The position numbers were made by a program, and so were the translations under genes. Below, piece by piece: positions 1 through 6,825 of a stretch of DNA of 10,975 nt; the stretch's first letter is position 1; each line of letters starts with the position of its first letter. The stretch is from assembly GCA_027489105.1 (NCBI GenBank), contig JAIYAJ010000334.1, positions 1 to 10,975 of the forward strand, written 5' to 3'. The notes beneath the pieces were generated by a model, which ran no database searches, had not been told where the DNA came from, and saw nothing but the letters and a program-made list of their open reading frames with translations. Source of the DNA: Zymomonas sp. Its GTDB lineage: Bacteria; Pseudomonadota; Alphaproteobacteria; Sphingomonadales; Sphingomonadaceae.

Positions 1-1098
1 CAGCGTCACCGCGACGATCGCCGCCGCCCGCCAGTCGCCGAGGAACAGGATCAGCAGGATGACGACGAGGATCGTCGCCTCGATCAGCGCCTTTTCGACC
101 GTGCCGACCGCGCGTCCGATCAGGTCGGAGCGATCGTAGAAGACGTCGAGCCTGGCCCCGGCCGGCAGAGCGCGCTCGACCTCCGCCAGCCGCTCGCGGA
201 CGCCGTCGACCACCTGCCGGGCGTCGGCACCACGCAGGGCGATCACCAGCCCCTGCACCGCTTCGCTCTCGCCGTCCTTGGTGACCGCGCCATAGCGTGT
301 GAGGCTGCCCATGCCGACGGCGGCGACATCGCCGAGCCTGACGATCCGGCCGTTGCGACTGGCGACGACCATCGAAGACAGGTCCTCGACCGAGGCGATC
401 GCGCCGACCGACCGCACGATCAAGGCCTCCTCGCCGCTGGTCAGCCGGCCAGCCCCATCATTGCGGTTACCGCGCTCTATCGCGGCGCGCAGTTCGTCGA
501 TCGACAGGCCCGCGCTCGCCAGCGCGACCGGATCGGGACGCACCTCGAAGCTGCGGACGAAGCCGCCCAGCGCATTGACGTCGGCGACGCCGGGCACGGT
601 GCGCAGCGCGGGGCGGATCGTCCAGTCGAGCAGGTCACGCTTCTCTTGCAGCCCCAGCGGCCCTTCGATCGTGAACATGTAGATGTCGGACAAAGGCGTG
701 GAGATCGGAGCGAGGCCGCCGCTGACGGCGTCGGGCATATCGGCAAGGACACCGCCCAGCCGCTCCGCCACCTGCTGGCGCGCCCAATAGATGTCGGTGC
801 CATCGGCAAAGTCGATCGTGATATCGGCGATCGCATATTTGGCGGTCGAGCGCAGGATCGCCTGACGCGGGATGCCGAGCATCTCAATCTCGATCGGCGC
901 GATCACCCGGCTTTCGACCTCTTCCGGGGTCATGCCGGGGGCCTTCAAGATGATCTTGACCTGGGTCTGGGCGATGTCGGGATAAGCATCGACCGGCAGC
1001 GTCGAAAAGGCCCAGCCGCCGAGGCCGGCCGTGACGAGCGCCAGCATGAGGACCAGCAGGCGATAGGACAGCGCCTGCGCGACGAGCGAGCGAAGCAT
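1..1098 (-). CDS. Heavy-metal-type RND efflux pump (CzcA/CusA-like), N-terminal part, cut by window edge
   Basis: Inner-membrane proton-driven pump subunit of the HME-RND class, which exports metal ions or related toxic solutes through a tripartite envelope complex. The first 366 residues are visible; a whole family member has about 1,030-1,060. The protein starts MLRSLVAQALSYRLLVLML, a cytoplasmic amphipathic stretch plus TM1. It then has the family landmarks LPVDAYPDI (about residue 34), PGMTPEEVE, a DGTDIYWARQQVAERL segment near residue 116 and PISTPLSDIYMF in the porter domain. It ends in TM2 (LILFLGDWRAAA). The TM4 proton-relay motif and the metal-binding methionines of the pump lie outside the window, so the substrate cannot be judged. 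The ATG at 1098 lies three bases after the adaptor stop, which implies translational coupling. No good Shine-Dalgarno sequence is visible. The class assignment is firm; a Cu/Ag versus Zn/Co/Cd assignment would be a guess. Confidence 0.93.
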   Translation of the reverse strand, partial: MLRSLVAQALSYRLLVLMLALVTAGLGGWAFSTLPVDAYPDIAQTQVKIILKAPGMTPEEVESRVIAPIEIEMLGIPRQAILRSTAKYAIADITIDFADGTDIYWARQQVAERLGGVLADMPDAVSGGLAPISTPLSDIYMFTIEGPLGLQEKRDLLDWTIRPALRTVPGVADVNALGGFVRSFEVRPDPVALASAGLSIDELRAAIERGNRNDGAGRLTSGEEALIVRSVGAIASVEDLSSMVVASRNGRIVRLGDVAAVGMGSLTRYGAVTKDGESEAVQGLVIALRGADARQVVDGVRERLAEVERALPAGARLDVFYDRSDLIGRAVGTVEKALIEATILVVILLILFLGDWRAAAIVAVTL

Positions 1099-1101
1099 CG
1101 A

Positions 1102-2217
1102 TCAGCGCGCCAGGGCCAGCGCCTTGAGCGCGCTGGTCCCGGCCACGGCGATCAGTTCGCCCGGCTTCACGCCCGAAAGGAGCAGCGCCTGCCCGTCGCT
1201 GGTCGCGCCACTGGAGACGGTGCGGATGCGGAAGCCGCTACGGGTCCGGACGAAGACCACGTCATGGCCGTCGAGACTGGTGACCGCTTCCGCAGGCACC
1301 GACACCGCGCCTGCCGGCGGCGGGCCTTCGAGCGTGACGCTCGTCGCGCGCCCGGCGATCACGCCGGGCCCTGCGGGAAGCTTCGCCTTGAGCGTGATCG
1401 AACGGGTGGCGGGATCGATCGTGCTGCCGACCGAGGTGACCGTCCCTCGCGCTGCGCCGAGACGGATGCCCATGCCGGGTCGCGCCTGACCGGCCAGCCG
1501 CTCGGGCAATTGTGCCTCGACCTCGTAGCGGTCGACCGCGTCGATCACATAGGGCGCGCCGGTGCCGTCGACCGGATCGCCGGCCTGCAGCATGGCCTTG
1601 GTCACCCGGCCCGCGATCGGGGCGACGAGTGTGTAGGTACCGTTGCCGCCGCGCCCGTTGACGAGATCGAGGATGCGCGCCTTTTCGGCGACATCGGCGC
1701 GCGCCTCTGCGGCCTGGGCCTGCGCCTCGTCGAGCCGGGCACCCGCGACGACGCCCGCCTTCTGGAGCTGCGCCATGCGCTGCGCGCTCGAGCTGGCGAC
1801 GCCCAGCCGCGCCCGGGCACGGGCGAGGTCGCCGCTCAGCGACACGACGTCGCGGCTGGCGATCACCGCCAGGGGCTGGCCGCGCCGGACACTGTCGCCC
1901 TCGACCGCCATCGTACGGACCACCACGCCGGGAAGTGCGGCGGCGACCGCAACGCGCGCGCCGGGCGGCGGCACGACCACCGCCGGCAGCTGCGCAATCG
2001 GCGCGCTGGCCGCGACCATCGCCGGGACCGTCCGGATCGCGAGACGGCCCAGTTGATCGGGCGTCAGCGGGAGAATGTCGGATGGCGGCGCGGCAGCCGC
2101 AGTCGTGCCGTCCGGCTCACCGTTGCGGGCGGGCTCGCCGCCCATGCCCCACCACAGGAGACCCGCAGCGACGATCGCCGCCAATCCCCCAGTCGCATAG
2201 CCCCGATAGTTTCGCAT
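1102..2217 (-). CDS. RND periplasmic adaptor subunit (membrane fusion protein, CzcB/CusB-like)
   Basis: Periplasmic adaptor that should bridge the downstream RND pump to an outer-membrane channel. The 371-residue form starting at ATG 2217 has an N-terminal membrane anchor (about 7-27, with LLWWGMGG). A linker follows, then the first lipoyl half (about 85-123), an alpha-hairpin rich in Ala, Arg and Gln (about 125-188), the second lipoyl half with TLVAPIAGRV (about 196-205), a beta-barrel (about 227-310) and a membrane-proximal domain. A TTG at 2226 would add three residues, but it falls in a predicted -10 element, so ATG 2217 is preferred. Neither start has a good Shine-Dalgarno sequence. The N-terminal linker lacks the methionine cluster that binds Cu/Ag in CusB, and there is no His-rich tail, so metal specificity is not visible. 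Order in the operon: regulator, kinase, adaptor, pump. Confidence 0.92.
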   Translation of the reverse strand: MRNYRGYATGGLAAIVAAGLLWWGMGGEPARNGEPDGTTAAAAPPSDILPLTPDQLGRLAIRTVPAMVAASAPIAQLPAVVVPPPGARVAVAAALPGVVVRTMAVEGDSVRRGQPLAVIASRDVVSLSGDLARARARLGVASSSAQRMAQLQKAGVVAGARLDEAQAQAAEARADVAEKARILDLVNGRGGNGTYTLVAPIAGRVTKAMLQAGDPVDGTGAPYVIDAVDRYEVEAQLPERLAGQARPGMGIRLGAARGTVTSVGSTIDPATRSITLKAKLPAGPGVIAGRATSVTLEGPPPAGAVSVPAEAVTSLDGHDVVFVRTRSGFRIRTVSSGATSDGQALLLSGVKPGELIAVAGTSALKALALAR

Positions 2218-2223
2218 GCGCAG

Positions 2224-2257
2224 CAATTAGCCTGCGAAGCTGACGCCTGCCTGACGG
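2224..2257 (-). promoter_or_regulatory. Predicted response-regulator box and internal promoter of the adaptor-pump genes
   Basis: In the kinase-adaptor gap, read on the minus strand, two heptamers CCGTCAG (2257-2251) and GCGTCAG (2246-2240) are separated by four bases, an 11-bp period. After the second heptamer come ten bases and then TAATTG (2229-2224), a plausible -10. This 7+4+7+4+6 layout is that of PhoB-type activated promoters, where the box replaces the -35. A second, closely matching copy lies upstream of the regulator gene (4018-4051); 14 of 17 bases agree across the repeat core (2240-2256 versus 4034-4050). The binding protein is inferred to be the response regulator at 3280-3954. 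Confidence 0.6.
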
Positions 2258-2263
2258 GGCCGG

Positions 2264-3280
2264 TCAGTTGATCCGAAAGTCGAGGATAAGCTCGCGCTGC
2301 ATCCGATCGGTCGAAAGGCGCCCGCCGGCCGCCACCATGATGCGGTCGGCGATGGCCAGGCCGAGCCCGGCGCCGGTCCGACTGGCATGGTCGGCGCGGC
2401 TGTGTCGCTGGACGAGAACCGCCAGCCGGTCCGGGGACAGGCCCTCTCCCTCGTCGCGAACGCGCAACGTCGCGCCGGGGCCGGCGGCAACGATCACCGA
2501 GCCGCCCTCCGGCGTTGCGCGGATCGCATTTTCCACCAGATTGCGCAGCGCTGCCGCGATCGCTTCACGGTGTCCGTTGACGACCGGGGGCACGCCGACG
2601 GTCTCGATCGCGATGCTGCGCCCGGCGTCGATCGCCTGAGCCGCCATCAGGGCGACCACCTCCTCGGCAATCTCGGGCAGGATGACAGCCCGTGGGGGCT
2701 GCGCCGCGACCGCACCCGAATCGACCTGGGCAAGCAGCATCAGCTGGTCGATCAGCCTGCGCATGGCGGACAGATCATGTTTGAGCCGCGCGATTTCGGG
2801 ATGGTCGATGCTGTCGAGTTCGAGCGACAGCACGGCGAGCGGCGTCCGCAGTTCGTGCGCGACGTCGGCGGCGAAGGCCTCGTGCCGGGCCGCCGCTTCG
2901 TCGAGCCGACCAAGCAAGCGGTTCACCGCCTGGGCGAAGGGCAGAGCCTCGGCAGGAAAGCGCCCGGTATCGATGCGGATGCCGCGCTCCATGCCTTGCG
3001 CGCTTTCGATCGCCTGCGCCGCATCGCCAAGCGGGGCAAAGGCACGTCGGATCACCCAGAGGCTGGCGAAGGCGAGCGGGAGAACGAGGACGAGCACCGG
3101 CAGGCCGACATGCTCGGTCATCTCCTCGATCGCGAGATCGAGTGCCGGTCCGGGGCCGAGATCGCGGAAGGACAGCCCATATTCGAGCAGGACGCCGAAT
3201 ATCAGCAGCACCGTCCCGCCGGCGCCGATCAACGACAGGCCGAGACCAAGCCGGCGAATGACCGAACGTCGCGTCGGCAT
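2264..3280 (-). CDS. Membrane sensor histidine kinase with a very short periplasmic loop
   Basis: Autophosphorylating sensor that should donate phosphate to the regulator encoded just upstream. Of 338 residues, TM1 covers about 12-34 and TM2 about 58-79. A HAMP-like linker runs to about 130. The H-box FAADVAHELRTPLAVL follows, with the phospho-acceptor at His142. The N-box is LRNLVENAIRATP (Asn247, Asn251), the G1 box DEGEG (276-280) and the G2 box GAGLGLAIA (303-311). All catalytic elements look intact. The periplasmic segment between the membrane helices is only about 25 residues and has no cysteine and a single histidine, so there is no room for a CusS/CzcS-like metal-sensing domain. Its ATG shares one base with the regulator stop (TGATG at 3282-3278), typical of translational coupling. 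The stop lies 46 bases before the adaptor start. Confidence 0.93.
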   Translation of the reverse strand: MPTRRSVIRRLGLGLSLIGAGGTVLLIFGVLLEYGLSFRDLGPGPALDLAIEEMTEHVGLPVLVLVLPLAFASLWVIRRAFAPLGDAAQAIESAQGMERGIRIDTGRFPAEALPFAQAVNRLLGRLDEAAARHEAFAADVAHELRTPLAVLSLELDSIDHPEIARLKHDLSAMRRLIDQLMLLAQVDSGAVAAQPPRAVILPEIAEEVVALMAAQAIDAGRSIAIETVGVPPVVNGHREAIAAALRNLVENAIRATPEGGSVIVAAGPGATLRVRDEGEGLSPDRLAVLVQRHSRADHASRTGAGLGLAIADRIMVAAGGRLSTDRMQRELILDFRIN

Positions 3281-3954
3281 CAGTCTGCCGCGCGGAGCAT
3301 ATAGCCCAGCCCTCTTATGGTGTGCAGCATCCCTCCCGCGCCGGCCTGGTCGAGGCGGCGGCGCAGGCGCGAGACGATCGCCTCGACCGCGTTGGGGGTG
3401 ACCGGCTCGGCAAAGCTGTAGAGCGCATCTTCGATCACGGACCGGCGCACCACCGTCCCCGCCTGGCGCATGAGGATTTCGAGCAAGTCGGCCTCGCGCC
3501 GGCCGAGATCGAGCATCCGGCCTTCGACACTGGCCTGCCGGGTCGCTGTATCGAAGCGCAGCGGCCCGTTCTCGAGCAGGCTGTTCGCGCGCGGGCCGGG
3601 TCGGCGAAGCAGCGCACGGATCCTTGCGGCGATCTCGTCGATCTCGGCAGGCTTGGTGACATAATCGTCGGCGCCGGCATCGAGACCGGAAACCCGCTCC
3701 TCGAGCGATCCTCGCGCGGTCAGGATCAGCGCCGGCACGCTCTCCCCTGCCCTGCGCCGCGCTGCGAGCCAGTCCACCCCGTCGCCATCGGGCAATCCGA
3801 GGTCGAGGATCAGCGCATCATAATGAGCGGTGGCCATGGCCGCGTCCGCCGCATCGAGCGAATGGGCGGTGTCGCAGGCCAGCCCGCGACGGCCCAGGCC
3901 TTCGGCGGTCAGGGCCGCGAGCCGCGCATTGTCCTCGACGATCAGCAGCCGCAC
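3280..3954 (-). CDS. OmpR/PhoB-family response regulator
   Basis: DNA-binding regulator of 224 residues. The receiver domain (1-115) has the acidic pair Glu7/Asp8, the phospho-acceptor Asp51 in LILDLGLPDGDG, Thr79 and Lys101. The usual KPF motif after the lysine is KPA here (Ala103). The C-terminal winged-helix domain (about 125-222) carries the family pattern RREADLLEILMRQAG, then NAVEAIVSRLRRRLD, and ends in HTIRGLGYML. The start is GTG 3954: an AGGAGG lies four bases upstream, and the nearby ATG at 3956 is out of frame and meets a stop within five codons. It is the first gene of the operon, so it probably controls its own transcription and that of the pump genes through the repeated boxes at 4034-4051 and 2240-2257. 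The family is certain; the signal is unknown. Confidence 0.95.
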   Translation of the reverse strand: MRLLIVEDNARLAALTAEGLGRRGLACDTAHSLDAADAAMATAHYDALILDLGLPDGDGVDWLAARRRAGESVPALILTARGSLEERVSGLDAGADDYVTKPAEIDEIAARIRALLRRPGPRANSLLENGPLRFDTATRQASVEGRMLDLGRREADLLEILMRQAGTVVRRSVIEDALYSFAEPVTPNAVEAIVSRLRRRLDQAGAGGMLHTIRGLGYMLRAAD

Positions 3955-3958
3955 ATGA

Positions 3959-3964
3959 CCTCCT
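3959..3964 (-). promoter_or_regulatory. Strong Shine-Dalgarno site of the response-regulator gene
   Basis: A full AGGAGG, read on the minus strand, ends four bases before GTG 3954. It decides the GTG start over the out-of-frame ATG two bases upstream, and is by far the best ribosome-binding site in the operon. Confidence 0.85.
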
Positions 3965-4017
3965 AGCGCGCCGGGCCCGCACGTCCCGCAACGCGACGCT
4001 TTTCGCTACAGCAGACC

Positions 4018-4051
4018 AGCATGGCGAGGCAATCTGACCTCAGCCTGACGC
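4018..4051 (-). promoter_or_regulatory. Predicted autoregulatory response-regulator box and operon promoter
   Basis: On the minus strand, GCGTCAG (4051-4045) and AGGTCAG (4040-4034) form an 11-bp-period direct repeat. Ten bases later comes CATGCT (4023-4018), which matches the -10 consensus at three of six positions, including the key second-position A. The spacing is identical to that of the copy in front of the adaptor gene. The predicted mRNA would start near 4011, giving a leader of roughly 55-60 bases that includes the AGGAGG. Assignment to the operon's own regulator is inference from position and duplication. Confidence 0.6.
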
Positions 4052-4057
4052 AAGGGT

Positions 4058-4078
4058 CCGCGCAATTCTATTGCGCGG
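4058..4078. promoter_or_regulatory. Perfect 9+3+9 palindrome, candidate operator of the permease gene
   Basis: The arms CCGCGCAAT (4058-4066) and ATTGCGCGG (4070-4078) are perfect inverted repeats around TCT. No T-run follows on either strand, so a terminator is unlikely. The site lies just upstream of TAAAAT (4080-4085), a good -10 candidate for the plus-strand permease. It also overlaps TTGCGC (4071-4076), which could be a -35 sixteen bases before TAGGCT (4093-4098). A dimeric regulator bound here would overlap either permease promoter. It begins seven bases beyond the response-regulator box but is unrelated in sequence. No regulator gene for it can be identified in the window. Confidence 0.5.
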
Positions 4079-4152
4079 TTAAAATTAGGGGCTAGGCTGC
4101 ACTTCCCATGACCGGCCGCGCACCAGAAGCCGGCCAGACAAGGGACATCCGC

Positions 4153-5676
4153 ATGATATTCGGGCGCGTAAAGCCTCTCGACGCCATTCTCGCTACCGCA
4201 GCCAAGAAGTCGCTGCACCGGTCCTTGGGCCCCTTCCAGCTGACCATGCTGGGCATCGGCGGCATCATCGGCACCGGCATCTTCGTTCTCACCGCCGAAG
4301 CCGCCCAGAAGGCGGGGCCGGGCATGATGCTCAGCTTCATCATCGCCGGTTTCGTCTGCGCGGTTGCCGCGCTCTGTTACGCCGAAATGGCGGCCATGGT
4401 GCCCGTATCGGGCTCGGCCTACACCTATAGCTATGCCGTGATGGGCGAGCTGGTCGCCTGGATGGTCGGCTGGGCGCTCGTGCTCGAATATGCGATCGCG
4501 GCGGGTGCCGTCTCGGTCGGATGGTCGGGCTATGTCGTCGGGCTGTTCCAGCATCTGACCGGCATAACCGTGCCGAAAACCTTCATATTGGGTCCGATCG
4601 ACGGCGGCCTGATCAATATCCCGGCTGCGATAATCGCGCTGGTGGTGACCTGGCTGCTCGTCCTGGGCACCAAGGAGAGCGCGACGGTGAACGCCGTCCT
4701 CGTGGCGATCAAGGTCGCCGCGCTGAGCCTGTTCGTCGTGCTGGCGCTGCCGGTGATGAACCTGCAGCATTTCGATCCCTTCGCGCCGCTCGGCTTCGCC
4801 GGCATCTCGGCGGCTGCGGCCTCGATCTTCTTCGCCTATGTCGGCTTCGACGCGGTCTCGACCGCCGCCGAGGAGACGAAGAACCCGCAGCGCAACATGC
4901 CGATCGGCCTGATCGGTTCGCTCGGCATCTGCACCATCTTCTACATGCTGGTTGCGGCCGGCGTGATTGGCGGCGTCGGCGCGCAGCCGATGCTCGACGC
5001 GGCCGGCAATGGGCTGCCGACCGGGTCGACCGAGCTTGCCGCCGCCTGCTCGGCGATCGGCGACGCCAAGGTCGTCTGCTCGAAGGAAGCACTGGCCTGG
5101 ACGCTGCGCGAGATCGGGTGGCCGCAGGTCGGAAACCTGATCGGCCTTGCCGCCGGTCTGGCGCTGCCGTCGGTCATCCTGATGATGATGTTCGGCCAGA
5201 CCCGCATCTTCTTCGTGATGAGCCGCGACGGGCTGCTGCCGTCGGCCTTTTCGCGGGTTCATCCGAAGTACAAGACCCCGCATGTCGTGACGATCATGAC
5301 CGGCGTGTTCGTGTCGATCTTCGCCGCCTTGTTCCCGGTCGGCGCGCTGGCCGACATCTCCAATTCGGGTACGCTGTTTGCCTTCGCGGCGGTCTCGATC
5401 GCGGTGCTCGTGCTGCGTCGGACCGAACCTGGCCGCAAGCGTCCGTTCAGGACGCCGGCCGTGATGGTCGTGGCGCCGCTCGCTGCAGCCGGCTGCTTCT
5501 ACCTGTTCTTCAGCCTGTCCTTCTACACGAAGTCGCTGTTCTTCGGCTGGGCTCTGGTCGGGCTGGTCGTGTACTTCTGCTACGGTTATCGGAAGAGCAA
5601 CCTCGGTCGCGGAATCGTGGACACCCACGAAACCGATGCCGACGCCCCGCCGCTCCCGGTTCCGCCGGTCGACTGA
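4153..5676 (+). CDS. APC-superfamily amino-acid permease (cationic amino-acid transporter-like group)
   Basis: Inner-membrane amino-acid transporter of 507 residues with about twelve hydrophobic segments. Family signatures are the unwound TM1 motif GIGGIIGTGIF (34-44), the TM3-region motif YAEMAAMVPVSGSAYTYSY (76-94), GFDAVSTAAEETKNPQRNMP (231-250) after TM6, and FGQTRIFFVMSRDGLLP (347-363) in the second half. These are typical of the CAT/YfnA-like group, but the transported amino acid cannot be read from sequence. An extracytoplasmic loop (about 276-318) carries two cysteines (299, 309) and may form a disulfide. The tail is Asp/Pro-rich. ATG 4153 is preferred because AGGGA (4141-4145) lies seven bases upstream; ATG 4108 would add 15 polar residues. 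The gene stands alone, divergent from the two-component efflux operon, with a palindrome in the shared control region. Nothing links its function to that operon. Confidence 0.93.
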   Translation: MIFGRVKPLDAILATAAKKSLHRSLGPFQLTMLGIGGIIGTGIFVLTAEAAQKAGPGMMLSFIIAGFVCAVAALCYAEMAAMVPVSGSAYTYSYAVMGELVAWMVGWALVLEYAIAAGAVSVGWSGYVVGLFQHLTGITVPKTFILGPIDGGLINIPAAIIALVVTWLLVLGTKESATVNAVLVAIKVAALSLFVVLALPVMNLQHFDPFAPLGFAGISAAAASIFFAYVGFDAVSTAAEETKNPQRNMPIGLIGSLGICTIFYMLVAAGVIGGVGAQPMLDAAGNGLPTGSTELAAACSAIGDAKVVCSKEALAWTLREIGWPQVGNLIGLAAGLALPSVILMMMFGQTRIFFVMSRDGLLPSAFSRVHPKYKTPHVVTIMTGVFVSIFAALFPVGALADISNSGTLFAFAAVSIAVLVLRRTEPGRKRPFRTPAVMVVAPLAAAGCFYLFFSLSFYTKSLFFGWALVGLVVYFCYGYRKSNLGRGIVDTHETDADAPPLPVPPVD

Positions 5677-5699
5677 TCGGCGACCGTCGACAGACGTCA

Positions 5700-5730
5700 G
5701 AAGTCCGGCGAAAGCCGGGCTTCCTTCGTT
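5700..5730 (+). terminator. Hairpin terminator of the permease gene
   Basis: A ten-base stem with one G-T pair (GAAGTCCGGC, 5700-5709, against GCCGGGCTTC, 5714-5723) closes on a GAAA tetraloop 24 bases after the permease stop. It is followed by CTTCGTTT, a weak T-run. The opposite strand lacks a T-run, but the hairpin may also slow transcription coming from the convergent kinase gene, whose stop is at 5731. Confidence 0.65.
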
Positions 5731-6732
5731 TCAGCGCTGGTCGAGACGACTCTCGATCAACCCGGCGAGATCCTCGTCCAGCGGCAGGCGCGGTCCCATC
5801 TGGGCGATGATCCGGCCGGCGGCGATCGATCCCATGCGCAGGCAGGTCTCGATGTCCCGCCCGCGCGCCAGTCCGGCGAGAACGCCGGCGGCGAACAGGT
5901 CGCCCGCGCCGGTCGTGTCGACGATCGGCCCGAAGGGTTCGGCCGGCACCGCCACGCGGCGTCCGCCCTCGATCGCGATCGCGCCCTCCGCACCGCAGGT
6001 CGCGATCAGCAGCGGAACGCGCCCCGACGCCCATGCGAGCCCCGCCTCGAAATCGGATCGGCCGCTGAGCTCGGCCAGCTCGCCCTCGTTGGCGAACAAG
6101 ATGTCGATGGTTCGCAGCTCAAGCAGTTCGACGAAATCGTCATGATGCTCGCGGACGCAAAACTCCGAGGACAAGGTGAAGGCCGTCCGCCGGCCGTGAC
6201 GGCGCGCCATGTCCAGGGCGGCGCGGCAGGCAGCGCGCGGCTCCTCAGTCCGCCACATATAACCCTCGACATAGAGGATCGCGCTGTCGGCGGCGATGCC
6301 CGCGTCGAAGGCGGCAGCGGGCAGAAATTCGGAGGCGCCGATCGCGGTGTTCATCGTGCGATGGCCGTCCGGGCTGACGATGATCAGGCAGCGCCCGGTG
6401 GGCGTTTCGATCGGCGGCAGCGGAAAGTCGATGCCGCTGGCGGTCATGTCGCCCGCGAAGAGCAGGCCCAGCCGATCCCGGCCGACCTGCCCGACGAAGG
6501 CGAGCCGAAGACCGAGGCGCGCGAGCGCCGCCATGGTGTTGGCCGCCGACCCCCCGCACACCTCCTCGCACAGGCCCATCGCTTCGTGCAGGATCACCGC
6601 GCGATCGGGATCGATCGGCTGCATCAGCCCGCGCTGAAGCCCTTGCGCGGACACGAACTGATCATCCTTGTGGCAGAGCACGTCGACCAGCGCATTGCCG
6701 ATCGCGACCACATCGTAGCGGGGTGGAATCAT
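5731..6732 (-). CDS. PfkB-family carbohydrate/nucleoside kinase (adenosine kinase-like)
   Basis: Cytoplasmic ATP-dependent kinase of 333 residues in the ribokinase/PfkB fold. The N-terminal strand is YDVVAIGNALVDVL (6-19). PfkB signature 1 is CGGSAANTMAALARLG (59-74). The NEGE motif (215-218) helps bind Mg-phosphate. Signature 2 is DTTGAGDLFAAGVLAG (272-287), with Asp278 as the catalytic base. The overall layout, including GNALVD and the long signature-1 region, resembles proteins annotated as adenosine kinase in alphaproteobacteria. Other sugars or nucleosides remain possible because substrate residues were not checked. ATG 6732 is chosen because GGAGG lies four bases upstream and the protein then begins right before the first core strand; the frame stays open further upstream, but that extension is not protein-like. 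It is a single gene, divergent from a small lipoprotein gene 93 bases away. Confidence 0.9.
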   Translation of the reverse strand: MIPPRYDVVAIGNALVDVLCHKDDQFVSAQGLQRGLMQPIDPDRAVILHEAMGLCEEVCGGSAANTMAALARLGLRLAFVGQVGRDRLGLLFAGDMTASGIDFPLPPIETPTGRCLIIVSPDGHRTMNTAIGASEFLPAAAFDAGIAADSAILYVEGYMWRTEEPRAACRAALDMARRHGRRTAFTLSSEFCVREHHDDFVELLELRTIDILFANEGELAELSGRSDFEAGLAWASGRVPLLIATCGAEGAIAIEGGRRVAVPAEPFGPIVDTTGAGDLFAAGVLAGLARGRDIETCLRMGSIAAGRIIAQMGPRLPLDEDLAGLIESRLDQR

Positions 6733-6825
6733 GCCGCCTCCCCTAGAGCGAGACGCGCCGCGTTGGAAGGGCGCCCCGCGGCAACGGGCTTGCGCCGCGT
6801 CGCTTATGGTGCTGATCGCTCCCTT

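Noticed and set aside
2224..2226. TTG start of the adaptor gene
   Set aside because: It adds only three residues, has no ribosome-binding site and lies within the predicted -10 element.
2251..2267. CTGAC/GTCAG inverted repeat around the kinase stop as a terminator
   Set aside because: Only five pairs, no T-run, and one arm is part of the direct-repeat box; termination here would cut the pump genes off from the operon.
646..2271. A 541-codon open frame on the plus strand
   Set aside because: It is antisense to the adaptor and pump genes, which have clear domain motifs. The plus-strand product is a low-complexity Arg/Asp/Gly-rich sequence.
4006..5628. A 540-codon open frame on the minus strand
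   Set aside because: It is antisense to the APC permease. The translation is His/Asp/Arg/Gln-rich with no hydrophobic core, as expected from the complement of GC-rich codons; the plus-strand frame carries clear family motifs.
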